This document shows, in pieces, positions 10,049-18,529 of a stretch of DNA of 64,000 bases. Below the pieces are notes generated by a model. That model was not told the DNA's origin. It ran no database searches and saw nothing but the letters and a program-made list of their open reading frames with translations. The stretch covers positions 380,846 to 444,845 of the forward strand of contig NZ_AQWL01000001.1 of assembly GCF_000376425.1 (NCBI RefSeq), in the 5' to 3' direction. This DNA comes from Thiobacillus denitrificans DSM 12475. GTDB lineage: Bacteria; Pseudomonadota; Gammaproteobacteria; Burkholderiales; Thiobacillaceae. How positions within the stretch are numbered: position 1 is the stretch's first letter; each line of letters opens with the position of its first letter. The position numbers and the translations under genes are program-made.

Positions 10049-10936
10049 ATGTACAAGACCATCGAAGACTGCGTCGGCAACACGCCGCTGGTACGCCTCA
10101 AGCACATGCCTGGCGTGACGTCGAATACCGTGCTGGTCAAGCTCGAAGGCAACAACCCCGCCGGTTCGGTGAAGGACCGCCCGGCGCTGTCGATGATCGA
10201 GCAGGCCGAGGCGCGCGGCGAGATCAAGCCCGGCGACACCCTGATCGAGGCCACCAGCGGCAACACCGGCATCGCGCTGGCAATGGCGGCGGCGATGCGC
10301 GGCTACAAGATGGTCCTGATCATGCCCGAGCACCTGTCGATCGAGCGCCGCCAGACCATGCGCGCCTTCGGCGCCGAACTCCAGCTGGTGAGCAGGGAAG
10401 CCGGCATGGAAGGCGCGCGCGACCTCGCCGTGGCGATGGAAAAGCAGGGCATCGGCAAGGTCCTCGACCAGTTCGCCAACCCCGACAACCCGGATGCGCA
10501 CTACCGCACCACCGGCCCGGAACTCTGGCGCGACACCGCAGGCGGAATCACCCATTTCGTCTCCAGCATGGGGACCACCGGCACCATCATGGGTTGCTCG
10601 CGTTATCTCAAGGAACAGAATCCCGCCATCCAGATCGTCGGCGTGCAGCCGACCGAAGGCGCGCAGATCCCCGGTATCCGCAAATGGCCGGAAGAATATG
10701 TACCGAAAATCTGCGATCCCGGCCGGGTCGACCGCATGATCTACGTCAGCCAGCAGGATGCCGAGGACACCACGCGGCGGATGGCGCGCGAAGAAGGTAT
10801 CTTCGCCGGCATCTCGTCCGGCGGCGCGCTGTGGGCGGCGCTGCAGCTGTCAAAGGAAGTCGAAAATGCGGTGATCGTCTCCATCGTCTGCGACCGCGGC
10901 GACCGTTATCTATCGACGGGCGTGTTTCCGGCCTGA
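10049..10936 (+). CDS. cysM: Cysteine synthase B (O-acetylserine sulfhydrylase B)
   Basis: A PLP-dependent beta-replacement enzyme making cysteine from O-acetylserine and sulfide or thiosulfate. Its 295 residues show N-P-A-G-S-V-K-D-R-P with the cofactor lysine at about K42, T-S-G-N-T-G-I for substrate binding, and S-S-M-G-T-T-G-T-I-M-G for the PLP phosphate. The short length and the R-P-A-L-S-M-I segment favour CysM over CysK. It starts 3 nt after ugd. Confidence 0.93.
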   Translation: MYKTIEDCVGNTPLVRLKHMPGVTSNTVLVKLEGNNPAGSVKDRPALSMIEQAEARGEIKPGDTLIEATSGNTGIALAMAAAMRGYKMVLIMPEHLSIERRQTMRAFGAELQLVSREAGMEGARDLAVAMEKQGIGKVLDQFANPDNPDAHYRTTGPELWRDTAGGITHFVSSMGTTGTIMGCSRYLKEQNPAIQIVGVQPTEGAQIPGIRKWPEEYVPKICDPGRVDRMIYVSQQDAEDTTRRMAREEGIFAGISSGGALWAALQLSKEVENAVIVSIVCDRGDRYLSTGVFPA

Positions 10937-10943
10937 TGCGCTA

Positions 10944-12299
10944 GTGGCCAAAACAAAAACCATCTACACCTGCACCGAATGCGGCGGCACGCTGCCCAAG
11001 TGGCAAGGACAGTGCCCGGCGTGCAATGCCTGGAACACGCTGGTCGAAACGATTGCGGAGTCGGCCAAGCCGCGCTTCGCAGCGCTGGCGGCGACCAGCC
11101 AGGTGCAGATGCTGCACGAGGTGGAGGGAAGCGAGGAGTCGCGCATCGCCACCGACATCGGCGAGCTCGACCGCGTGCTCGGCGGCGGCCTGGTGCCGGG
11201 TGGGGTGGTACTGATTGGCGGCGACCCCGGCATCGGCAAGTCGACGCTGCTGCTGCAGGCGCTGGCCGGCCTGTCCGGCCGCATGAAGACCCTCTACGTC
11301 AGCGGCGAGGAGTCGGCGCGCCAGGTCGCGCTGCGCGCGCGCCGGCTCTCCCTTCCCGAGACCAACCTGCCGGTGCTGCCGGAAATCCGCCTCGAAGCGA
11401 TCCTCGCGCAGCTCGCCGAGATGAAGCCCGAGGTCGCGGTGATCGACTCGATCCAGACCGTGTACTCCGAGGCGCTGACCTCCGCCCCCGGCTCGGTCGC
11501 GCAGGTGCGCGAGTGCGCGGCGCAACTCACGCGCCACGCCAAGCAAAGCGGCACCGCGGTCATCCTCGTCGGCCACGTCACCAAGGAAGGCGCGATCGCC
11601 GGCCCGCGCGTGCTCGAGCACATCGTCGACACCGTGCTGTACTTCGAGGGCGACACCGGCTCGAGTTTCCGCCTGGTGCGCGCGTTCAAGAACCGCTTCG
11701 GCGCGGTCAACGAGATCGGCGTGTTCGCGATGACCGAGAAGGGACTCAAGGGCGTGTCCAACCCCTCGGCGATCTTCCTGTCGCGCCACGGCGAACCGGT
11801 GCCCGGTTCGTGCGTGCTGGTGACGCAGGAAGGCACGCGGCCGCTGCTGGTGGAAATCCAGGCGCTGGTCGACTCGAGCCACGCGCCGAGCCCGCGCCGC
11901 CTGTCGGTCGGCCTCGAGCAGAACCGCCTCGCCATGCTGCTCGCGGTGCTGCACCGTCACGCCGGCATTGCCTGCTTCGACCAGGACGTGTTCGTCAACG
12001 CGGTCGGCGGGGTGAAGATCAGCGAGCCCGCCGCCGACCTTGCCGTGCTCGCCGCGATCGTGTCGTCGCTGCGCAGCCAGCCGCTACCCGACAAGCTGGT
12101 GATGTTCGGCGAAGTCGGACTCGCCGGCGAAATCCGCCCGGTGCAGCGCGGCCAGGAACGTCTCAAGGAAGCGGCCAAGCTCGGCTTTACCCAGGCCATC
12201 GTACCGGCCGCCAACCAGCCGAAGCAGAAGATCCCGGGGATGGCGATCCACTCCGTGCATCGGCTGGACGAAGCGATCCGTTTTTTCAGGGAAACCTGA
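10944..12299 (+). CDS. radA: DNA repair protein RadA
   Basis: A 451-residue RecA-like ATPase that drives branch migration in recombinational repair. In order it has a C4 zinc finger (C-T-E-C and C-P-A-C, about residues 10-30), the Walker A G-G-D-P-G-I-G-K-S-T, the family signature K-N-R-F-G, and a C-terminal Lon-protease-like domain (G-E-V-G-L-A-G-E-I-R). The start is GTG at 10944, 7 nt after cysM. The 133 nt between it and the convergent glgP show no strong terminator. Confidence 0.96.
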   Translation: MAKTKTIYTCTECGGTLPKWQGQCPACNAWNTLVETIAESAKPRFAALAATSQVQMLHEVEGSEESRIATDIGELDRVLGGGLVPGGVVLIGGDPGIGKSTLLLQALAGLSGRMKTLYVSGEESARQVALRARRLSLPETNLPVLPEIRLEAILAQLAEMKPEVAVIDSIQTVYSEALTSAPGSVAQVRECAAQLTRHAKQSGTAVILVGHVTKEGAIAGPRVLEHIVDTVLYFEGDTGSSFRLVRAFKNRFGAVNEIGVFAMTEKGLKGVSNPSAIFLSRHGEPVPGSCVLVTQEGTRPLLVEIQALVDSSHAPSPRRLSVGLEQNRLAMLLAVLHRHAGIACFDQDVFVNAVGGVKISEPAADLAVLAAIVSSLRSQPLPDKLVMFGEVGLAGEIRPVQRGQERLKEAAKLGFTQAIVPAANQPKQKIPGMAIHSVHRLDEAIRFFRET

Positions 12300-12432
12300 G
12301 CCCGCTGAAAGGATGGCGAGCGCCCGGTGCGTATTCGTTATAAACCGTATAAATGATTATTTTGCGTATTCAGGATGCGGGTTGTCGGGTCGAATCAAGG
12401 CCCGCAATTCCAGAGATCGATCGTAGAAGCGC

Positions 12433-14142
12433 TTATCTCAGGTACGCCTCCGTGGCGTAGCGACGCATCATGCGGTGACTGTTGAAGAAGGCCGCGTTCC
12501 GGCTGATGGCGCCTTTCATGACGGCAGTCCAGCCCGCCCGGTCCCCATACCAAAGCGGTAGGATCACCTGCTCCAGCTTGTCGTACAGGGCCATGGCATC
12601 GTGCCCGTTGGCGGTCGGGGTATCGTCGCCGATGGCCCATCCTGTCACCCCTTCCAGGCAGCCTTCCACCCACCATCCATCCAGCACCGATAACTGCGGC
12701 ACGCCGTTGAAGGCGGCCTTCATGCCGCTGGTGCCCGAGGCTTCCAGGGGCCGCAAGGGGGTGTTGAGCCAGAGATCCGATCCGGACACCATGTGCAGCG
12801 CCAGCGTCATGTCGTAGTCGGGCAGGAAAACCATGGGGATTTCCTCCGCCAGCTCGCGGATGTGGCGGTGAAGTGCCTCGATGAGCTGCTTGCCTGCCAT
12901 GTCGTTGGGGTGGGCCTTGCCGGCCATGACGATCTGGAATGGAAACTTTCCAGCGATACGCTTGAGACGTTCAAGATCGGTGAACATCAGGTCCGCCCGT
13001 TTGTAGGCAGTCATGCGCCGCGCAAAACCGAGAATGGGCTGGTCTGCGCTCAGGCTCACCCCAGCGAGTTCCCGAACTTTGTCCAGCAGCGTCTGCTTGG
13101 CGTCCCGGTGCGCCGCCCAGAGCAAGTCGTTGGGGATGCGGTCGGCCCGGGCGAGGAGTTCCGGCTCATGGCCCCAGCCCGGTACATGCTGATCGTAGAG
13201 CGTGGCAAAGGACTTGCTGGTCCAGGTGGAGGCATGCACGCCGTTGGTGACCGCGTGCACTACATAGCCGGGGAAGATCCGGCGGGAGACTTCGGCATGA
13301 CGCTTGGCCACCCCGTTCACATACTCCGACAGGTTAAGGGCCAGCCGGGTCATGTTGAGCTTTTCCTCGCCGGCCAGCAGTTTCACTGTGTCCAGGTCCA
13401 GCAGGTCACCCTGGATGCGCTGCACCAGGTCGTAATCGAATTTGTCGTGTCCCGCCTCCACCGGCGTGTGGCTGGTGAAGGTGCACAGTTGCCGCACGAG
13501 GGGTAGATCGTAGGGACTTTCTCCTGGCCGCAGGCCTTCGCGGGGGCGAGCGTAACGCCGAAGCAGTGCCAGGGTGAGGAAGGCCGAGTGTCCCTCATTC
13601 ATGTGGTAGCCCATGAGCTTGAACCCCAGGGCCTGGAGCATGGCGACGCCGCCGATGCCCAGCACCACCTCCTGCTTGATCCGATAGGTATCGCCATCGC
13701 CGTAAAGGGAATGGGTGATGTCGCGGTCGCGCGGATCGTTCACTGGCAGGTCCGTATCCAGCAGCAGGATGGGTACGCTTTCGCCGATCCATGAATTCAT
13801 CACGTAGAGCCAGCCCCCCACCCACACCTGGCGGCCTTCCAGTTCTAGCGCTACGGTGGCCTGTAACCGGGTCGCATAGCGTGTCGGGTCCCAATCGTCG
13901 GCAAGCTCGATCTGTCGGCCTTGTGGATCGATTGCCTGACGGAAATATCCGGCCCGGGACACCAGGGTGACCGCGACCATCGGCACACCGATGTCTGCCG
14001 CGGCGCGCAGGGTATCGCCTGCCAGCACGCCCAGACCGCCGCTGTAGGTCGGGATGTCGTTCTCCATGGCGATCTCCATGGAGAAATAGGCCACACGGGG
14101 TTTGTGGGTGTAGCTTTCAGTCTTGCTCGCGGCTTCGGACAT
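12433..14142 (-). CDS. glgP: Alpha-glucan phosphorylase (GT35, short form)
   Basis: Phosphorolytically releases glucose-1-phosphate from glycogen or maltodextrins. The 569-residue protein starts its domain with V-A-Y-F-S-M-E-I-A-M and Y-S-G-G-L-G-V-L-A-G-D and ends with the PLP-site motif E-A-S-G-T-S-G-M-K, the lysine holding pyridoxal phosphate. It is much shorter than the roughly 800-residue classic glycogen phosphorylase and matches the compact family found in many bacteria and archaea. It is a lone gene, convergent with radA. Its preferred chain length cannot be told from sequence. Confidence 0.9.
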   Translation of the reverse strand: MSEAASKTESYTHKPRVAYFSMEIAMENDIPTYSGGLGVLAGDTLRAAADIGVPMVAVTLVSRAGYFRQAIDPQGRQIELADDWDPTRYATRLQATVALELEGRQVWVGGWLYVMNSWIGESVPILLLDTDLPVNDPRDRDITHSLYGDGDTYRIKQEVVLGIGGVAMLQALGFKLMGYHMNEGHSAFLTLALLRRYARPREGLRPGESPYDLPLVRQLCTFTSHTPVEAGHDKFDYDLVQRIQGDLLDLDTVKLLAGEEKLNMTRLALNLSEYVNGVAKRHAEVSRRIFPGYVVHAVTNGVHASTWTSKSFATLYDQHVPGWGHEPELLARADRIPNDLLWAAHRDAKQTLLDKVRELAGVSLSADQPILGFARRMTAYKRADLMFTDLERLKRIAGKFPFQIVMAGKAHPNDMAGKQLIEALHRHIRELAEEIPMVFLPDYDMTLALHMVSGSDLWLNTPLRPLEASGTSGMKAAFNGVPQLSVLDGWWVEGCLEGVTGWAIGDDTPTANGHDAMALYDKLEQVILPLWYGDRAGWTAVMKGAISRNAAFFNSHRMMRRYATEAYLR

Positions 14143-14262
14143 GGGGAGAGACAGGGGATTGCGGGTGCGGCGACGGCAGTTAGGCCGGCCTGAATGATGC
14201 CGGGCGATGACACCCCGGGATATTGTCGTGCGCGTGGCCCCAGATGCCTTGGAGCAGGCGGT

Positions 14263-14493
14263 CTAAGTACTCTTTTTCTTTGATTCCTTTCTGATTTCGG
14301 CCATGCGTGCACGCCACTCCTGCAATTCCTCGTCTTCGATTTCGAGCTGAATGGCCACGGCCTCCTGCACGCTCATTTTTCTGTTTTCCAGCCTGCGCGT
14401 GAGCTTGGATCGCATTCTTGCCAACAAGCGTTCGGTTTCTTCTTCGCTTAATTGACCCGCCTTTTCGAGGTACTCATCCTCTGGTTTTCTCAT
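14263..14493 (-). CDS. Small charged helical protein, unknown function
   Basis: A 76-residue, highly charged, probably all-alpha protein starting M-R-K-P-E-D-E-Y-L-E-K-A and ending in a lysine-rich tail. It has no cysteine, signal peptide or membrane segment; heptad-like leucines suggest a coiled coil. I recall similar short proteins in other betaproteobacteria but cannot name a function. It lies 120 nt upstream of glgP on the same strand, and A/T-rich DNA upstream could serve as promoter. Confidence 0.6.
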   Translation of the reverse strand: MRKPEDEYLEKAGQLSEEETERLLARMRSKLTRRLENRKMSVQEAVAIQLEIEDEELQEWRARMAEIRKESKKKST

Positions 14494-14674
14494 CGCAACG
14501 CATCCTTAGATTTTCTGGAAATATAGTCTAAGTTACACCCATATCCTGTTGTTTCGCTACCTTGGCCGGTGACGCGAAAGTCTTAATGCTACCGACGGCT
14601 GGCGCATCCTGCGCCTGCGTACATAAAAACTTATTGCCCTTGTCGCAGAGGGTTCATTTTGAGGAGGCAAAATC

Positions 14675-15133
14675 TTGATCCCGAATGGAACGATGGAGTC
14701 ATTCATGGCGACAGCAAGCATTCTGCCGGTGAAAAGCCCACAAACGAATACGCCGCGCCCTTCCGATATTCCCGAAGCCCGGCTGAACGATCTCTGCACA
14801 TTCACCCTGGATGACACGGGTACGATTCGCGATTGCAGCAGGGCATGTGAGCAGATATTCGACTATATGCAAGAGGAGCTGGTTGGCCGTCATATTTCCC
14901 TGCTCCTTCCACAGCTGACGAACGTCGACCTGGTACAGGAAGGGGGTATCAATTCACGGCTGGCTTTTCTCTGCCACTGCGCAGTGGTCTTCCAGGCGCG
15001 GTGCCGCGATGGCCAGTCCTTTATCAGCGAATTGTTCATCAATCGTCTCGATACCCACAACGTGCTGGTGCTGGTGCGTAATCTCGACATTTCAGGGTCG
15101 AGTGGGGGCATTCATTCCGTCAAGCCGATCTGA
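14675..15133 (+). CDS. Single-domain PAS protein
   Basis: A 152-residue protein made almost only of one PAS domain (about residues 40-135): F-T-L-D-D-T-G-T-I-R-D-C-S-R-A-C-E-Q-I-F marks its start and L-V-G-R-H-I-S the middle. No kinase, cyclase or helix-turn-helix follows, so it may sense a ligand and act through a partner. I chose TTG at 14675 because a strong GAGGAGG ribosome binding site (14661-14667) lies 7 nt before it; the in-frame ATGs at 14693 and 14705 have none. GC is lower than that of the neighbours. Confidence 0.75.
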   Translation: MIPNGTMESFMATASILPVKSPQTNTPRPSDIPEARLNDLCTFTLDDTGTIRDCSRACEQIFDYMQEELVGRHISLLLPQLTNVDLVQEGGINSRLAFLCHCAVVFQARCRDGQSFISELFINRLDTHNVLVLVRNLDISGSSGGIHSVKPI

Positions 15134-15317
15134 TAGGACGTATTCATTGCAGTACGGATTCCCGGCCGGACCTGGCGGGCCTCCCATAGCCGGACTGATG
15201 GCGCGCTATAAGAGTTTGTTTGGTGAAGCTGTTCAGGCTTTTAATGGCGACACCATGATGTGGATGATTAAGTCAGCCGGAACGGAGCTTAACTAATCCG
15301 GATTCTTCCCGCCTGTT

Positions 15318-16928
15318 CTACCCCATCACCTGCCCATGTTCCCGCGTGTCGTGGAACGCGACCTTGGGCCAGCGCTCCTGCGCCAGCGTGAGATTCACCC
15401 GCGTGTCGGCCAGATAGACCAGATTCCCATCGACGTCCTTCGCCAGCTTGAGCGAATTGGCCTTGGTGAACTCGGCGAGGTGCTGCGCATCCGGGCAGGT
15501 GACCCAGCGCGCGGTGTGGATGCCGGCGTTCTCGAAACTGGCGTCGACGCCATATTCGGTCTTCAGGCGATGGGCGACGACCTCGAACTGCAGCTGGCCG
15601 ACTGCGCCGATCAGCAGGGTGTTGTCCGCGAACGGCTCGAACACCTGCACCGCGCCTTCTTCGCCCAGCTCCAGCAGGCCCTTGTTCAGCTGTTTGGCGC
15701 GCAGCGGATCGCGCAGGCGCGGGCGGCTGAACAATTCGGGCGCGAAGTAGGGGATGCCCTTGTATTGCAGCGCCTCGCCCTCGGTGAGGGTGTCGCCGAT
15801 ATGCAGCTGGCCGTGGTTGTGGATGCCGATGATGTCGCCCGCCACGGCGTCTTCCATGCGGGTGCGCTCGTTGGCCATGAACACCACCGCGTTGGCGATC
15901 TTCATGTCCTTGCCGGTGCGGCGGTGGCGCACTTTCATGTTGGGGCTGTAGCGCCCGGAGCAGACGCGGAAGAACGCGATGCGGTCGCGGTGCTGCGGGT
16001 CCATGTTGGCCTGGATCTTGAACACGAAGCCGGTGAATTTCGGTTCGGTGGGGTCGACCGTGCGTTCGACCGCTTCGCGCGGTTGCGGTGACGGCGCCCA
16101 GTCGGCCAGCGCGCGCAGCACTTCGCGCACGCCGAAATTGTTGACCCCGGAACCAAAAAACACCGGTGTCTGCCTGCCTGCCAGGAACGCATCGAGGTCG
16201 AAGCTGGCGCCGGCGCCGCGCACCAGGTCGATTTCCGCCAGCAGGGCGTCGGCTTCGAGGGGAAAGCGCGCCTTCAGCGCGGCATCGCCCAGACCCTGCA
16301 GCGATTCGAACGGCTGGTCGGCGTTTTCCTCGCCGGCCCTGAAGCGCAGGATCTCGTCATTGATCAGGTGATACACGCCGTGAAAGCGCTTGCCCATGCC
16401 GATCGGCCAGGTCACCGGCGCGCAGTGGATTTTCAGGATCGACTCGATCTCGTCCAGCAATTCCAGCGGCTCGCGCACCTCGCGGTCCATCTTGTTGATG
16501 AAGGTGATGATGGGCGTGTCGCGCAGACGGCACACTTCCAGCAGCTTGATCGTCTGTTCTTCCACGCCCTTGGCGGCGTCGACCACCATGATGGCGGCAT
16601 CGACCGCGGTCAGCACGCGGTAGGTGTCTTCCGAGAAGTCCTTGTGGCCGGGGGTATCGAGCAGGTTGAAGACGCAGTTGCCGTGGGAGAACTGCATCAC
16701 TGAACTCGCCACCGAAATGCCGCGTTCGCGCTCGACTTCCATCCAGTCGGAAGTGGCATAGCGGCCGCTCTTGCGCGCCTTGACCGTGCCCGCCATCTGG
16801 ATCGCGCCACCGAACAGCAGCAGCTTTTCGGTCAGCGTGGTTTTACCCGCGTCGGGGTGGGCAATGATGGCGAAGGTGCGACGCTTCTTGACATCGCGCG
16901 CAAGGGGCGATGCGGACGTGGTTTCCAT
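15318..16928 (-). CDS. prfC: Peptide chain release factor 3
   Basis: A 536-residue translational GTPase that recycles RF1/RF2 after termination. It has the P-loop A-H-P-D-A-G-K-T-T, the [14 protein letters not shown] switch II segment, N-K-M-D-R-E, and the RF3-specific C-terminal domains. Length and motifs exclude EF-G. It is divergent from the sigma-54 regulator at 17165; the shared 236-nt gap holds two operator-like dyads near the regulator. Confidence 0.96.
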   Translation of the reverse strand: METTSASPLARDVKKRRTFAIIAHPDAGKTTLTEKLLLFGGAIQMAGTVKARKSGRYATSDWMEVERERGISVASSVMQFSHGNCVFNLLDTPGHKDFSEDTYRVLTAVDAAIMVVDAAKGVEEQTIKLLEVCRLRDTPIITFINKMDREVREPLELLDEIESILKIHCAPVTWPIGMGKRFHGVYHLINDEILRFRAGEENADQPFESLQGLGDAALKARFPLEADALLAEIDLVRGAGASFDLDAFLAGRQTPVFFGSGVNNFGVREVLRALADWAPSPQPREAVERTVDPTEPKFTGFVFKIQANMDPQHRDRIAFFRVCSGRYSPNMKVRHRRTGKDMKIANAVVFMANERTRMEDAVAGDIIGIHNHGQLHIGDTLTEGEALQYKGIPYFAPELFSRPRLRDPLRAKQLNKGLLELGEEGAVQVFEPFADNTLLIGAVGQLQFEVVAHRLKTEYGVDASFENAGIHTARWVTCPDAQHLAEFTKANSLKLAKDVDGNLVYLADTRVNLTLAQERWPKVAFHDTREHGQVMG

Positions 16929-17112
16929 GAGGGGGTGCAGGCAGGAAAACCCGGCATTTTACCGGAGCCACCGCACTTGGCGAACCGGTATCGATGCCGA
17001 TATCGAACCCGAGCGGGCTGGCTCATGCCGCCCCGGCTGGTTTTCCATAATGAATGCGCATTGGATTTTCCCTGGAGGGTGGCAAGCGCCACCATCAAAA
17101 AAGCATTGCCGT

Positions 17113-17152
17113 CGTTCATAATCAACGTTATCTTTTACGTTAATTGTGAACG
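17113..17152. promoter_or_regulatory. Paired operator dyads upstream of the sigma-54 regulator
   Basis: Two imperfect dyads of the form CGTT-N7-AACG sit at 17113-17127 and 17138-17152, centres 25 bp apart. Together the two 16-nt arms also form a large inverted repeat matching at 14 of 16 positions. The same motif recurs three times upstream of ncgA (26738-26799). They end 12 nt before the regulator start and overlap a weak TTGCCG-N17-TATCTT promoter (17106-17134), suggesting autoregulation. Confidence 0.6.
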
Positions 17153-17164
17153 AAGGTGCGTGAC

Positions 17165-18529
17165 ATGATGACGATTCCCATGCTCAATCTGTTTCTCGAT
17201 AGCCTGGAAGAGGGGGTGCTGTTTCTGGACAAGAACCGGAAAGTGCTGGCGGCCAACCGGGCGGCCACGCAGATGGTCGGGCGTGAAGGCGAGAATCTGG
17301 TCAATCTGCTCTGCCCCAGCATTTTCAAGGGGACGGGATGCGCCCAGGCATGCGAAAACCGGGGGAGATGTGCGCTGACCCAGGACTGGAAGGCCGGCGA
17401 CGTCATTCAGGATATCGTGCTGCAGCGCCCGGACAACACTTCCGTATTCCTGCGGATGTGGGCCCGGTTGCTGCCGCCGTCGGAAAACCTGCCGCTGTCC
17501 TGCGCGATCATTTTGCGGGACCGCTCGCACGAAGCGGAGCTGGAACAGAAAGTCACGGAACGTCTGCAACTGGGCAGCATGGTCGGCCATGGTCCCGCGA
17601 TGCAGAAGCTTTATTCGCAGATTCTGCGGGCGGCGCCGAGCAATGCCAGCGTGCTGCTGACGGGCGAGAGCGGAAGCGGCAAGGAACTGGTCGCCAAGGC
17701 GCTGCACGACAATTCCGACCGCAGCAAGGGGCCTTACATCCCGGTGCACTGCGCGTCGCTTCCCGAAAATCTTCTCGAATCGGAATTGTTCGGTTACGCC
17801 AAGGGCGCTTTCACCGGCGCGACCGGGGCAAAAATCGGCCGCTTCGAGGCTGCCGAGGGGGGGACGCTGCTGCTGGATGAGATCGGAGAAATTCCGCTCG
17901 GCACGCAGGTCAAGCTGCTGCGCGTGTTGCAGGAAAAAGAAGTGGTGCGATTGGGCGAGAACCACGCCCGCCCGGTGAATGTCCGCGTCATTGCGGCGAC
18001 GCACCGGAATCTGGCGGCAATGGTCGAGCGCGGGGGGTTCAGGGAAGACCTCTACTACCGGTTGCGCGTGCTTCCCCTCCACGTTCCGCCGCTGCGCGAT
18101 CGCAAGGAAGACATTTCCATGCTCGCCAACAAATTGCTTGGCGATCTGGGGAAGCGCTACAAGCGGGACAATATGCGGCTCAGCCACGAAGCACTGTTTG
18201 CCCTCGAAGCGTACGACTGGCCAGGAAACATCAGGCAGCTGTTCAATGCGCTCGAATATGCGCTGGTGCACGCGGATGGTTCGACCATCCAGCCGCAGCA
18301 CTTCCCGCCCGAGATCGAGTATGTTGCGCCGCCCGCCCCTGGCGTGACGGCGTCGGAGCCGCCGCCGCTGGTTCGCCCCTATTACCGCCCGCAGCAGCAG
18401 CTTGCAAACGAAGCCGAAATCATTTCCCGGGTGCTCGCCGAAAGCGGCGGGAACAAGGCCGAGGCGGCACGCCGGCTGGGAATGTCGCGTACCACCTTAT
18501 GGAAGCGGCTCAAGCAGGTCTCCGCCTAA
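17165..18529 (+). CDS. Sigma-54-dependent transcriptional activator with cysteine-rich PAS sensor
   Basis: A bacterial enhancer-binding protein of about 454 residues. An N-terminal PAS domain (about 6-125) carries four closely spaced cysteines (about C50, C59, C63, C69). The AAA+ domain has Walker A G-E-S-G-S-G-K-E (about 166-173), the sigma-54 contact loop G-A-F-T-G-A (about 214-219) and [11 protein letters not shown] Fis-type helix-turn-helix ends the protein. ATG 17165 has CGAAGG 8 nt upstream; GTG 17156 is an alternative. No receiver domain is present, so it senses its signal directly. Its 3' end overlaps cusA by 4 nt in convergent orientation. The likely target is the -24/-12 promoter at 26660. 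Confidence 0.9.
   Translation: MMTIPMLNLFLDSLEEGVLFLDKNRKVLAANRAATQMVGREGENLVNLLCPSIFKGTGCAQACENRGRCALTQDWKAGDVIQDIVLQRPDNTSVFLRMWARLLPPSENLPLSCAIILRDRSHEAELEQKVTERLQLGSMVGHGPAMQKLYSQILRAAPSNASVLLTGESGSGKELVAKALHDNSDRSKGPYIPVHCASLPENLLESELFGYAKGAFTGATGAKIGRFEAAEGGTLLLDEIGEIPLGTQVKLLRVLQEKEVVRLGENHARPVNVRVIAATHRNLAAMVERGGFREDLYYRLRVLPLHVPPLRDRKEDISMLANKLLGDLGKRYKRDNMRLSHEALFALEAYDWPGNIRQLFNALEYALVHADGSTIQPQHFPPEIEYVAPPAPGVTASEPPPLVRPYYRPQQQLANEAEIISRVLAESGGNKAEAARRLGMSRTTLWKRLKQVSA

Noticed and set aside
12395..12676. A 93-codon frame inside the 3' end of glgP on the same strand.
   Set aside because: It overlaps the well-supported phosphorylase C-terminus in another frame and matches nothing.
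15198..15296. A 32-codon open frame after the PAS gene (M-A-R-Y-K-S-L-F-G-E-A).
   Set aside because: It has no clear ribosome binding site and no recognisable family; it could be chance or a worn gene remnant.
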